Source of the DNA: Cordia subcordata | Taxonomy: Eukaryota; Streptophyta; Magnoliopsida; Boraginales; Cordiaceae | Direction: 5' to 3' | Length of the DNA: 64,000 nucleotides | Assembly (NCBI GenBank): GCA_028554755.1 | Contig: JAPTOF010000033.1 | Span: forward strand, 248,001 to 312,000 | Shown here: positions 11,547-22,635 of the stretch, piece after piece | Position numbering within the stretch: position 1 is the stretch's first letter | Layout: each line of letters starts with the position of its first letter | Notes under the pieces: model-generated | Told to the model about the DNA's origin: nothing | Databases searched by the model: none | What the model saw: only the letters and a program-made list of their open reading frames with translations | Translations under genes and position numbers: made by a program

Positions 11547-12059
11547 GTTTTATCAAAGCACTGCAAAAACTATTGTTTTTAAACAACGTAGCGACACTAT
11601 TGCAATAATCTAACTACTGCTACTGCTTTTTGTATGTTCAATTAAAATGTTGCAATAAAGTAAAAATGTCGCAATATTTATATAATATATAGATATAGTT
11701 AAATATATATTTTTACTGTCTGTACGAGGAACGAAATATGAATATATGTTGTAAAGTTTAATTGTTGATAAAGTTTTCTATATTAATCATATTTCCAGTG
11801 AGATTTTAGTAATTACATAAAACATTTAAACTCGAAAACTAAAATTAGAAAACACATGGGCATTGACAAAAAAAAATGGTCCTTTTACAGAGAAAATATC
11901 TCAAAAATAAAGATATGTGGCATTAATAAAAAAAAGTACGTACTTTATATATATATATGATACATAATATTAGAAAAATGGCAGCATAAGTTAACTACTA
12001 GTATTGAAAGTTGGTCGCCTTCGGAAGCTTTCGCCGGTAACTAAAGCATATTGTTCCTG

Positions 12060-12700
12060 CAACCACTTTGGTACTTTGTTTTTATTCGTTTTAGGTTATG
12101 CAATAGAAGGGGGCCTTGTGCTTGAATTCAAGTAACGCCTTTAGTTTGAGAGTAGGGCTCTTGGGTGGCAAGTTTGTGAAGGCAAACCGAAGGAAGAGCA
12201 AAAGGAAGGTTGGATGCTTTTGGGGAGAGGCCACTCAGCCTCAAATAAAGGAGTTTAGCTTTGGATCCTCCCTACTTTTAGAAATGAATGGATTAGAATA
12301 GGGCTTGGTTCTCTATTTTTGGGCTGAGTGAAAGGTGAAGGCCATAAGAGAAGATTTTCTTCCCGCTAAGGAAGAGGGGAAAAAGATTTTGTCATCTATT
12401 TCGACTAGTAGAATAAGGTCCAGATGAAGTTTCTGCCCCATGCTTGACTTTTTGATTGGGATACATAGTAAGCTTGATGAAGACCTTAATCCTTATCATG
12501 ATTCTATCGAACATACAAGAAATTGGAGTTAGCATTCTACCCATATCAAGTCATGGACTAGTTTTTTCAGTCCTTTTTCTATGTCTTGGTGTTCTACATG
12601 ACCGACATAAGACTTGAACCCTCTATCCCTCCTTTGTTGCCTTTAGGAAAAAATCTCCTATCACTTGTCGCCACCTCATAAACCAAGGAGATCGCTAAGC
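12060..12700. other. Higher-GC segment, possible organelle (mitochondrial) transfer
   Basis: Composition and style differ from the flanks: few A/T runs and many balanced segments such as AGAATAAGGTCCAGATGAAG. It resembles plant mitochondrial spacer DNA but contains no mitochondrial gene that I can recognise. A transposon internal region is the alternative. Confidence 0.25.
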
Positions 12701-12763
12701 ATAGCTACCAATATAACCCAGTTTATCTTATGGAAAGATGATAGTGACGTGAGTCGGTGGATT

Positions 12764-13043
12764 CACTGCTAGAAACTAGTGGATTTGAGACGGAAAATTT
12801 TGAGATGAAAATTGTTCGTCTCAAATTGAGACGGATTTGAGACGAAAAATTTAGAAAAAATTTTCTAATAAGTTAATACATATTTGAGACAGAATTGGAG
12901 ATAGGAATTTGAGAAGAGTGCTTTTTAGACAAAAATTTTTTGTCTCAAATATGTTTTGAGATGGAATTTTTAAGTTTTAAGGCAGAATTTTTTGCCTCAG
13001 ATTCAAACATTTTTTGTCTCAAATTTAAACATTTTTTGTAGTG
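12764..13043. mobile_element. Small CACTA (En/Spm-like) MITE
   Basis: Starts CACTGCTAGAAAC and ends TTTTTTGTAGTG, the inverted CACTA-type terminus. A 3-bp ATT duplication lies at 12761-12763 and 13044-13046. The 280-bp interior is made of short direct and inverted units of TTTGAGACGGAA and TCCGTCTCAAAT type, as expected of CACTA sub-terminal repeats. No transposase. Confidence 0.8.
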
Positions 13044-13800
13044 ATTTACCCAATCTATGTCGAGAGGCATAGAAGCTCTAGAACGAATCTGGTGGCTTGG
13101 TCTTCAAATTTCATCACCGCATGAACGAGACCTCAAAAAAATATAGCATCAGGAAATGATTCAGTTGTCAAGATTGAGACACACATCGTACTCTCTCCAT
13201 CCCAACGGCAGATTATAGTCAAGGCAGGCTCAGTCTCGTTGCTTAGCTTATGGATGTATATTTCTTGACTCCATTCAAAGATGAATTATTGCAAAGACCA
13301 TCGTGCAGGGGAATAAGTAGCTAATTGAAGTGTGTGTGGTGTGGGTTGGGGGGTGGGGATTGGGGAGGGGGTTAAGTAACTAATTCTTTATAAACAGAAA
13401 GGGGTAATTTTTGTACAAATTAAGCTCATTATAAGTTTCTTTCACTGGTTGGTTTATCTGTGTTATAATCCGGGCAATCGAAATTACTTTCTCAAGTCAA
13501 ACACTGTTGAAGGATATTTTCGGATTTGCAAATACTTGGTGAGAGAGAGCAGAAAGAAGCAGAAAGAAATCCAGACCTTTGTCTCTTTTTGTTTCCTTTA
13601 TCATCTTTATTTTCTTCTAAAATTAATCATCCAATGTGTCAAATAAATAAACAAAATGTTACTTTTCAGTTACTCAAATACATTAGTATCTAAGAGAAAA
13701 TCTAGATATTATTTGTCTCCTGTCTTCTGCTTTCCGCGAAATGGTCCAATAAATTGTATAATGAAAGAATAGTTGCATAGAGAATAATTAATTAAAAGTA
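13044..13800. other. Spacer and distal promoter of ERF copy 2
   Basis: Contains a G-rich stretch near 13325-13375 and AT-rich DNA. No gene seen; the 65-codon ORF at 13449 has no recognisable features. Confidence 0.4.
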
Positions 13801-13804
13801 ACAC

Positions 13805-13940
13805 CACGTGAATAGCAAGTGTAGTATTAAAACATTGTATATAAAGCCCATGCTGTTGACTACCACTGGACTTTCAAAGAAAATGTTGAAAGAAAACGTG
13901 CATCAATTAAATATTCTCTTTCGTCTCTCTCTATATATAG
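13805..13940 (+). promoter_or_regulatory. Probable promoter of ERF copy 2: G-box, W-box, TATA box
   Basis: A CACGTG G-box lies at 13805-13810, a TTGACT W-box core at 13856-13861, and CTATATATAG at 13931-13940 is a well-placed TATA box about 95 bp before the start codon. G- and W-boxes are common in stress- and hormone-responsive plant promoters; whether they act here is not shown. Confidence 0.5.
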
Positions 13941-14033
13941 CATGCATTGATCCTAACCATTTCACTCAATTATAATCAGAAACCTCAAAGATCATTTGCT
14001 AACAACATCTTCACAATCATCATTAGCTCAGAG

Positions 14034-14576
14034 ATGTACCCCGAAAGCATTATAGATTCCGATTCCGACCTCCTCTCTTCCATACAAGAATTTCTTCTTA
14101 ATGATTCTCAATTTAATGAAATATTTCTCCCCACGGATTATTACGATACCACAAAGGCTTGTAATAAGACGAGCGCAAGTACTCCCGGCACATCTTCTTT
14201 GATAGAAGACTGGGGAGACACAATGTTAGGTGAGTACTACGCATCCGACCCAATTGATAACTTGAAGTGTGATCGAGACATAAAACAAGAGTCAATCATG
14301 GCTTGGGAGAAACGCGCCCCTCAAGATTGGAAGCGGTATAGAGGTGTGAGGCGGAGGCCGTGGGGGACGTTTGCGGCAGAGATAAGAGACCCGTCTAGGA
14401 AAGGATTAAGAAAATGGTTAGGAACATATGAAACACCGGAGGAAGCAGCATTGGCTTATGACCAAGCTGCATTCAAATTGCGAGGTTCCCGAGCTAAGCT
14501 TAATTTTCCGCACCTTATTGGTTCTTCTAATGTGCCACAACCTGTTAGAGTGACCCCTCGGAGGAAGTCTTCATAG
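14034..14576 (+). CDS. AP2/ERF transcription factor, group IX ERF13-like (cluster copy 2)
   Basis: Intronless gene for a 180-residue nuclear GCC-box-type regulator. The start chosen is ATG 14034, because [10 protein letters not shown] aligns with [10 protein letters not shown] of copy 3; an in-frame upstream ATG at 13947 would add 29 unlike residues just past the TATA box. The N terminus has an acidic [14 protein letters not shown] block, matching [14 protein letters not shown] in copy 3. The AP2 domain spans about 102-159 ([44 protein letters not shown]). The protein stops at TPRRKSS, before the Ser-rich and KRRKI tail of the other copies. Nucleotides after the stop still include AGAAAAGGAAAGATA, which recalls that tail, so the end may be a premature stop. 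Confidence 0.94.
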   Translation: MYPESIIDSDSDLLSSIQEFLLNDSQFNEIFLPTDYYDTTKACNKTSASTPGTSSLIEDWGDTMLGEYYASDPIDNLKCDRDIKQESIMAWEKRAPQDWKRYRGVRRRPWGTFAAEIRDPSRKGLRKWLGTYETPEEAALAYDQAAFKLRGSRAKLNFPHLIGSSNVPQPVRVTPRRKSS

Positions 14577-15688
14577 CTCTTGCCGGAAAAAAAATAATAA
14601 TAATAGAAAAGGAAAGATAACTTTTAGTGATAATTTTTATTTATTATTATTTTTTGAAGTCGAATATAGTTTTGATGTGAAGAACTAATAATAATTTTGT
14701 CCTTGTTTGCGTTAAATTTTTTGCAAGGTGTAATTAGTTCTTCACGAGCTTATCTCAAGCAATTTTTCTTTTGTTCGTAAGTCTTTGTTACAAGTCCTCG
14801 TCTAGATTTTGAGAATTTATTACTCATGACAAGTTGAAAATTTTCGTGCCCTGTTGTACTCAGATCAAGATTTTATTAATTAGAATACAAAAATAGTTTG
14901 CACATGATGATGATGTTATTTTTGGTCAGTAAACAAGTTCAAAATTTTCAATTAACTAGATTCATGCCTAGGTTGTACAAAAAAACCTACTTTTACCGTT
15001 TTCTGTTTCGGCCACGTCGTTTATATGATGATTGTAATATTACATTTATACAAATTGTTCATCGGCTTCACGAGGGTTACTTTTTCTCTTCAAGTAGAAT
15101 ATTAATTTTCAAGATGTCCATTTTCACACTTTAATATTTTGATAATTCACGTTAAAAGAAAAACTCTTAGTTAAAGAATGAAGGTGAGAAAGTGGTTAAG
15201 ACATCCTGGTAACTATATCCAGCAAAATTTAGTTTAATTTGTTACTGAACAACAACATACAAATACAAAGAGTTGCATATTTTTCTTCCTTCTTTGCATT
15301 TTCTAAATCCCATACTAAGTCTAGCTCTCTATCCTCAATGGGAATCAAATCTAGGTTATCGCTCCTATTGCTACTAGAGTAGTATTTGAATTACTCTCTA
15401 GTTTCATATGAAGAAGAAGCAAGAAAGAAGCTAAGCAAACGAAGGATGAAGCCAAATGAGGAAATATTACGATCCCCAGCTTGTTTTTCTAAAATAATCA
15501 AGCAAGTTCAATTTATCCCCTGTTTTTCCATATCCGAAATTTCGGTCTTGTAATCGTGTAACCCGTGACTGAATACTCTTAGTTATAAATAAGCAAGTTC
15601 TTCGTGAAAATGTGCATGAACTTATTATACATATCATATAGATTTTTTTATCCCCATGTTATTGAGAATAAAAGTTAATTGCATTTAA

Positions 15689-15720
<32 letters not shown>

Positions 15721-16500
15721 ACTTATTAACATTTCAAAAGAGGATATATGACATACACTTAGAATGTCGAGAGTATTATCTCTTTCTCAACAAAATTAAG
15801 TAACCATTTTAATACGCAAAAAGAAAAAATGGTATCCATCTCGAACTAATACGAACCAACCCAAATGCAATTTTGAACTAAATCTACCAAAAAGTTGAAT
15901 TTTATCTATGATTCAAGGGAATTCAGATACATTTTTATTTTTTTTTCTTTTTTGTTTTTAAGAATACATGCATATATTATTAATAATTAATTTCGAAACC
16001 TTCGGCACACAAAACAAGAAGCACACAGTTTAAGACAAAATGTTTTGCTCGTGATCTAAAGTCTCTTCCGAGTTCCCCTCGGGTTTCCTGGGAAGGGCCA
16101 CTTGAAGTAATTGTATTGGCTCTCCGGGTGAAATAGACTTTTTGTTATCTGATTTTGAACAAGAATATTTTAATGAACAAATGTTTGAAGAGGCTTTTAA
16201 AAATGGCTTTGTTAGCACGTGAATCATAAGTTGAAAAAAGTAAAATAATCCCATGCATCATTGATTGAAATGATTTTAAAAAGTGATAAGCTTTGGGAGC
16301 AGGGCCAGGCACCCCCATGACCAATTATGAATGTTCTGAGAAACCCTGAATATAATAAAAAAAAATTTACCAAATCATTAAATGAATAAAAAAAATTTCC
16401 TGTTGCATAAAGCAGCTCAGAAGACTCCGATGCTTACATTTATATGGACCCCAAAGCATAAGCCTTTCTACAACAAGTTGAAAACCTCAAAAGTACTTTC
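14577..16500. other. Spacer between ERF copies 2 and 3
   Basis: AT-rich, with a TA microsatellite near 15690-15720. No gene or well-bounded element seen; small ORFs here lack features. The promoter of copy 3 should lie in the last few hundred bases; ATTTATATGG near 16438 is the best TATA candidate. Confidence 0.4.
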
Positions 16501-16547
16501 AATTTTTTAGTGTGAGCAAAATCTGCATAGAAATCTTTTGGCTAAAA

Positions 16548-17159
16548 ATGTACCCCTCAACCATCTCAGATTCTGATTTAGCCCTTCTCAAATCGATAGA
16601 ACAGTTTCTTCTGAATGATTCTGTGTTTATTGCAGAAAATGTTTCATCCATTAACATTTCAAGTAATCTTGGCCCAGTTTGCAGTACCAGTTCAAGCGCT
16701 AGTAGCTCTCATTTGCAAGAAAGCTGGGAAGAGAACGTGTCAAGTATGGGTTACTTTTCGGATCCTGTCGATTACTTGGAGTTCGAGGCTATGACAGAGG
16801 AGCCAACTACAGCGCGTGTGGCATACAGCCCACAGGATTGGAAGAGGTACAGAGGAGTAAGGCGGAGGCCGTGGGGGACGTTCGCGGCGGAGATAAGAGA
16901 CCCCGGCAAGAAAGGGGTCAGGCTATGGCTCGGGACACACGAAACACCCGAGGATGCAGCTTTGGCTTATGACCGCGCTGCGTTTAAGTTGCGAGGTGCG
17001 CGAGCTAAGCTTAATTTTCCACACCTAATTGGTTCCAATGTGGAACCAGTTAGAGGGTGTTCAAGGAAACGTTCGCCACAGCCTTCATCTTCATCATCAT
17101 CATCGTCATCATATTTGACACAACGAAACTCTCCAAAAAGGAGGAAGATTTGCAGTTAA
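16548..17159 (+). CDS. AP2/ERF transcription factor, group IX ERF13-like (cluster copy 3)
   Basis: Intronless gene for a 203-residue factor. ATG 16548 is preferred over the in-frame ATG 16512, because [10 protein letters not shown] matches the N terminus of copy 2. Order of parts: acidic [16 protein letters not shown] near residues 9-24, a Ser-rich linker, AP2 domain at about 101-158 with [40 protein letters not shown] and LNFPHLIG, then a nine-Ser run and the basic SPKRRKICS end. This copy keeps the canonical AYDRAAF segment, so it best represents the ancestral gene. Nuclear DNA-binding role is firm from the family; target genes are unknown. Confidence 0.95.
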   Translation: MYPSTISDSDLALLKSIEQFLLNDSVFIAENVSSINISSNLGPVCSTSSSASSSHLQESWEENVSSMGYFSDPVDYLEFEAMTEEPTTARVAYSPQDWKRYRGVRRRPWGTFAAEIRDPGKKGVRLWLGTHETPEDAALAYDRAAFKLRGARAKLNFPHLIGSNVEPVRGCSRKRSPQPSSSSSSSSSYLTQRNSPKRRKICS

Positions 17160-17440
17160 TTAGTAGAAGAGACTTTAATTTCTTGTTAGAATCAACTTTA
17201 TTTCGGCAGCATTATTTGTGTAACAGTTGCTCTAGCTAGTGACAGGAGCCATCATTTCACCAAGGGATCATCAATCTGATCAAATTTTCTCCTTACTCGT
17301 GCTGCTTGATCGTAGCTATTTTTACTTGATGCTGCCAAATTAAGAAGATAAATTAATATAATTAACATTACCAAGAAAGAAATTACATTGTCAATTAGAA
17401 AATGAGAAATGTGCGTGCATACTAAAAGACGGATCGAAAA

Positions 17441-17756
17441 AGCTATAAATGATGTCATGGTTAACGGTACGAGATACGGGGATGTCCAGTTGAACGCCGC
17501 ACTTAGCAGGAAGAGCTCGGGCAGCATCATCCTTCAGTTTAGGCCTTAACACAATTACATGCTGCCCTTTTTTGTCAGCTGTGGTTTTGGCCCAGAGTAT
17601 TCAAACTTCTCACCACCTTGAGTAAGATCAGGCACGCATTGGTGCCAAAGATACATCAACTTGCCCACACGTGATGGCCTGTCCTGGCTCACCCATGAGC
17701 TGAATCAAGGCCTAACATACATTGCAATTAATGGCTGATATGATGACTCCCTTCAT
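17441..17756 (-). pseudogene. nsLTP pseudogene 1
   Basis: The minus strand from ATG 17756 gives the start of a lipid-transfer-protein signal peptide (MKGVIISAI), a hit on TAG after short insertions, then ITCGQVDVSLAP in another frame, then a shortened middle, and finally LKDDAARALPAKCGVQLDIP. Frameshifts, a stop and loss of the Cys-Cys segment make it non-functional. It is closely similar to the broken copy at 24911, but opposite in strand. nsLTPs are small secreted eight-cysteine lipid carriers. Confidence 0.8.
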
Positions 17757-18398
17757 TGTTTTCTTCCTTTTATGTACTGTGAAAGACTTCTAATATTTCA
17801 AATTTTGGCTTTCAATCGAATTTCTTGTTGGCTTGGTGCCAAAGAGATGGCGATGAGGTTTTTATAATTACACTCGCAAGAGGCTAAGATCATTGCAAAG
17901 AAAAAAGAACAAAAAAGAAAGTTTCAGTGGCTGGTTTTTCGGTCACTAAATACAAAAAATCCAACATCTATAACTAGATTGGTGGATCGGATATAATGCT
18001 GTTTATGGCAAAGGGTAATGGCTGTCAAATTGTTTTGGCCTTTTGTTTCCTTTCATATGTCACTCGTTATTCACACTGCAATGAAGTAATATGAATCTCT
18101 TGTTTTGTTGAACAGTTACAATTTTTGTTAGTCCATCCCTGTTTGATGCTGCTTCCTTTATTCTGTTGATTTCTTTTCATTTTTCCTTTTTTTTTTTTTT
18201 TGGGGTTTCCAAGGCAAATCAAAACCTTATCTACTCATGCAAGTACCCATCCCTTTAGAGATTTTTTGATGCTAGCTGGACCATTTGGTTAAAATAATTT
18301 ATAAAGACCAAAATTAAAGATATTAGGAAGAAAACTTAAATACACACTCAAAACTATTTATAAGTATCATTACTTAGAATCCGAACAATAAATCTACA

Positions 18399-19553
18399 TC
18401 TATACATAAAAGAGAGTCAATTCCAAATTTAACTATGCCACATCTCATTATGTCCTTCAACTTTTCCTTCCTAGAAAAAACTTTCTCCTCCAAAATCATT
18501 TCCTAAATTAATGAATTTATTTTTCAAAATATATTGATTATTGTTTTTGGTTCAAATCAAGTTTGATGGCATGTGTGTGTGTGATATAAGGCAATGACAC
18601 ATGCCATCCTCTCATGCAATTCTAATCTAATAAATTTAATTTTCAATTATATCTATATATATTATATATAATTCAAATTATTATATAAATTTTGTTTACA
18701 AGTTAGCTATTAGTAAGAAACTTTTTATTTTGAGTAAGATTGATTATATAGACATGTAATTAATTATTTTTTAAACAAAATTTTCGTCAAATCACTCAAA
18801 TAGGAAAATACACAAATTTAATAAACATTTCCTTACTATAAACATGTATAAGCAAATTAGTTCAAAAATAATTTGTAATGTATATGTATATGTGTGTGTA
18901 TATATATATAGACAAAATTCATAAAATATTGCAATCTGTATTGTATTGCCACATGTCCTCATTTCATTAGTTTTTTTCCCTTCAAATTTTTTCCTTCATT
19001 TTGTACCATATTGTAATTGATACTAATAACAATATTTCTTAATCTAAAATAACCATTATTTTTTCTCAAGTAAAAGTTTTTTTTTTCTAATCTAAAATTT
19101 TAAATTGTAATCCGTATTTGTCCACTATATAAACTAACTTCCCATAAAATAATCAATATCTGATATGAAGTTTAATTTGAATGTAATGCTAATATTTTGA
19201 TTCTTTTTTCCATGAATGATTATTTAAAAAGAGCTTTCCTATAAATTATTTGTTACCTTTGATCTTGAGTTAAATTCAAATAAATATCTTATAATATCTC
19301 ATCTTCTAATTCTTTTCCACCACTTTATTTTTGAAAAAATAAGTTAAACTCTACTAAATATATTATTCCTTTTCTATTCCTTTTTCTTTTAGAAAATATT
19401 AAATGAAGTAAATGAAAAAATATGGAAGGAAAAGGAATTACATATATAGAAAAAATTTGATTAGGAATTTCCTTTTGTATGAATAAAAAGAGATGTACTA
19501 AAATATTTTTGAAGGAAAAAAATATAAGACACGATAACACATGGTATAACTAG
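18399..19553 (+). mobile_element. Possible Helitron, opposite orientation
   Basis: TCTATACATAAAAGAGAG preceded by A looks like a Helitron 5' end, and GCCACATCTC follows at the place where the minus-strand copies have GCCACATGTC. A CTAG at 19550-19553 is the best 3' end, but it is followed by A rather than T and has no good hairpin. The right limit is therefore uncertain. Confidence 0.35.
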
Positions 19554-19571
19554 AAAAGGCAAAATGACTAA

Positions 19572-20038
19572 AAGGGTGTTTGGTTTGGCTTTTTTACTGG
19601 TCAAATCTACTTAAAGCCTAATTTAAGTTAATGAAAGTATTTGTTTTAATTAAAAAAAATTTTTTTTAAGTGACTTTAAGTAAAAAATAAAAAACATCCC
19701 AACCCCAGCTTTTACTTTTTATGACTTTGAACATTTTGAAAAAAAAAGCAAGTTTGACCAACTAATTTACTATCTTATCCTTACCTTTTTATTTTTATTA
19801 CTGAAATATCTTTACTCTTTTATCTTATACTTACCTTTTTAAATTCTATTTTAATAATAGTTATTTTAACTATATAGCTTACTTTTCAACTCACTTTAAT
19901 CAAATATGTAAATACTTATTTTTACTACTACAACTTTTATTTAAACATGTAACTACTTAAAGTTGATAATAAAAAAAAAGCCACTTAAAGCCAAAAGTGA
20001 TTTAAGTAGCTTTTTTATAAACCAATCTAAACACCCTT
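19572..20038. mobile_element. 467-bp TIR MITE, TAA target duplication
   Basis: Inverted ends: AAGGGTGTTTGGTTTGGC on the left and AAGGGTGTTTAGATTGGT read inward from the right. TAA duplication at 19569-19571 and 20039-20041. Interior is AT-rich with no ORF of note. PIF/Harbinger-like by duplication length and terminus. Confidence 0.75.
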
Positions 20039-20047
20039 TAAATTATA

Positions 20048-20363
20048 TCAGAGTATAATCCTGTGCAATGCACAAAAAAAAAATGAGAACCTTATAAAAA
20101 TTTTTATAATCTATGGAACAATAAAATATACAAATATTTTAGAAAAAAAAATTATTTATAAGTTTTCAAGTTTTTATGAGGAATTTGGAGTGATTGAATA
20201 GAATATTTAAATTAGAAAGTAAAATAAAAAGGGGTTCTCTTTTATAGTAGGCGGAAAAGTTTAGATGGATAAAAGGAAATGAATTCAATAACTTTTGGAG
20301 GAAAAGAATTATAAAATGATGACATGTGGCATTAATGAGAAATCTATGTACTCCTTTTTATAT
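20048..20363 (-). mobile_element. Short Helitron-like element
   Basis: The minus-strand 3' end has a TGTGCATTGCACA hairpin, then GGATTATACTCTGA followed by host T. The 5' side carries TATATAAAAAGGAGTAC and ATTAATGCCACATGTC, as in the copy at 8108-11960. The body is similar by eye to 8108-8400. The initial TC is not intact. Confidence 0.55.
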
Positions 20364-20368
20364 AGCAA

Positions 20369-20905
20369 CTAGAGTATAACCTGTTGTACTGGAAATATAT
20401 ATATATATATATGTTTTAATTTAATTCTAATAGCTAATTTTTGTATTCTATGCAAGATTAAAATATAAGTTTCTTTTTTAAATTTAATTTTCAATACTAA
20501 TAATTTTTTTATTATAAATCTGTAGTAATTAAATACATATATAGTTTTTGCAAGGTTAAAATATAAATTTTTTTTATTAAATTTGACTTTTTGTAAATTC
20601 GGTACCAATTATATTTTTTTTAAGAGATTTGCAATAGCTGAATAGAACATTTAAATTAAGAAAATAAAATTATAAAATGATTTGATCTTCTAATTTTATT
20701 TGATTTTATAAAAATATAAAGTGTGTGATTGGTGTTAAAAAACCTAATAAAAAATTAATTTTAAAATATATTTATATTTTATCTTTAAGTGAATTGCAAA
20801 AATTGACTATTAATAACAAATAAAGACATCAAATATATTCATATTTTCTGTGTATTACACAGATATAAGTATATTATACTTTTCGTTATATATTATACAT
20901 CTTAT
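20369..20905 (-). mobile_element. Helitron-like element abutting the previous one
   Basis: The minus-strand end GGTTATACTCTAG at 20369-20381 is followed directly by the 5' end of the neighbour. A worn copy of the same terminus (TTAGAGTAGATATTG) occurs near 20910, suggesting another member upstream. The hairpin is imperfect and the 5' limit is approximate. Confidence 0.4.
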
Positions 20906-22626
20906 TTTCACTTAGCAATTAGAGTAGATATTGTATGAATTTCTAGAGTTTATGTGACATTTTAACAAATATTTAAATTGGAAAAGATTTATCAATTATT
21001 TGATAATGTTTATCCAAACTCTTTTGTTTGTATTTGTTATTGTAAAATTTTGTCTCTATTAAGATCTAGATATTGAGAGTTTTAATTTTTCTTCATGAAT
21101 AATAGAGACATAGATCTCACATTTCTAATATAAATGTATGTTTATACATACTATGAAGGTGAAAATATAAAATTCTTTTAGAAAGAATATATAAATTTTT
21201 ATGTACATATTTTTTATTGAAAATTTATAAATATATGTTTATACTACTTTTAACTACCATCTTTAAAAATAATAAATAGTTAATATTCTACTAAATGTTA
21301 ACAAACTTAAATCTCTACTACATTTGGATCAATTCTATACATTTAATTCTTTTGTAATCCCTATATAAAGTTTTATCCTTACAAACTTGTCCAATTTCAA
21401 AATGCTTATTAATTAATTTGTTAAATAATAGCCTATAGCTAAACAATTGATTTGATTTTTTATTAATATGTTATTTATAAAACTTATTATTTTTTAGATT
21501 AAATTATTATTAGAACTTACTATACTTTCAGGTAATATATCTTATTATTTATAAATGTACTTTCACTTTATATATCCTTAACATCATAAATCTAACCATA
21601 TAAATTGTGATTTACATGTCTTCAAAAAAAAGGTTTTGTTCCCAAGCTGTTTGGCTAGTTTTGTGCATGCGCCACTAAATTACACAAAAAATAAAATAAA
21701 ACAAAACAAAATTATGAAAAGAAAAGGAAAAAACAAAGAGCTTAAAAGCCTAACCATCACTTTTTCATCATCCAAAATTTGATTGCACCTCAAATCCTAG
21801 TATTTCTTCCAACAAGGATATTAATCTTTGACTCTGACATAAAAAAGTATGCACCACTTGCCATTTTTATAAATGATTTTAAGGCTTCTCCAAAATGTAC
21901 TCCAAGGCATGGTGGACCAAGGGAGTCTTCAGGTTAGGTTTTACCACTTTTTAGTTCGTAAAATTATCTGTGAAATCCATTGATGAGGTAAGAAGTGAAC
22001 TACAATAAATTAAAGAAGAAAAAAGTTTATAAAAAAAATATGATATATTCATGATGTATACAATATAATAAAGAAAAAAAATGTATTGTCTTTTATCTTG
22101 GAATTAGCAATCTCATTACCATCCAACTTACTAGATTTAACTCTATTTAGTTTCACATATGTATTCAAGAGAGAAGAGCTCTAGATAAGGGAGCGCATTT
22201 TCTCCTTTCATTACCAAGCCCCACCTAGAAAGGATGCAATCCTCTAATTGCTTATTTATGGACGCAATAACATTAACAATGTAGTACTATGAAGATTATT
22301 TTTCCCCAAAAAAAGAGAGTGAAACCCTAGGTTAACAAAAAGCATATATAACACCCTAATGAAGACAACTCTACTGCTAACGGAAAACACCCTAGTGAAG
22401 ACAACTTTGTTGCTGACGAAGATGACACTACTACCATTATTGCATACGATGAGAGAGAAAGGGTTCAGTTTTGTGTGCCCCCTGCACATATCTCATTTTT
22501 TGTTTAATTTTATTCTTAACATTTTCTTATTTGTTTTGATACACATTGTTTTATTTATATTTTAGAAAACTTTGAAGATTATCTTTCTACTTTTAATTAT
22601 TAATATTAATTTGCAATTTAATCTTA
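20906..22626. other. AT-rich spacer
   Basis: Very AT-rich, probably old Helitron and MITE remnants. No gene supported; the 77-codon minus ORF at 22256-22489 arises from short CTAACG/CTGACG-type repeats and lacks features. Confidence 0.4.
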
Positions 22627-22635
22627 TAATTATTT

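Larger units (their letters stand above)
8108..11960 (-). mobile_element. Non-autonomous Helitron carrying nested insertions
   Basis: On the minus strand the element begins TC (11960-11959) in TCATATATATATATAAAG, preceded by A. It ends in CTAG (8111-8108) followed by T, matching Helitron insertion between A and T. Near the 3' end is a perfect 6-bp stem hairpin CCATGCATCGCATGG, 12 nt before the terminus, the Helitron signature. A 5' sub-terminal ATTAATGCCACATATC also occurs in the copies at 20 kb. Inside are a SINE-like unit (8459), a CACTA-like terminus (8861), a field of GCAATGGTTTTT-type repeats (about 9640-10013 and 11552-11660) and a solo LTR. No RepHel protein is encoded. Confidence 0.7.

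Noticed and set aside
17252..17530. 92-codon minus ORF
   Set aside because: It runs over the end of nsLTP pseudogene 1 in the wrong frame and has no domain of its own.
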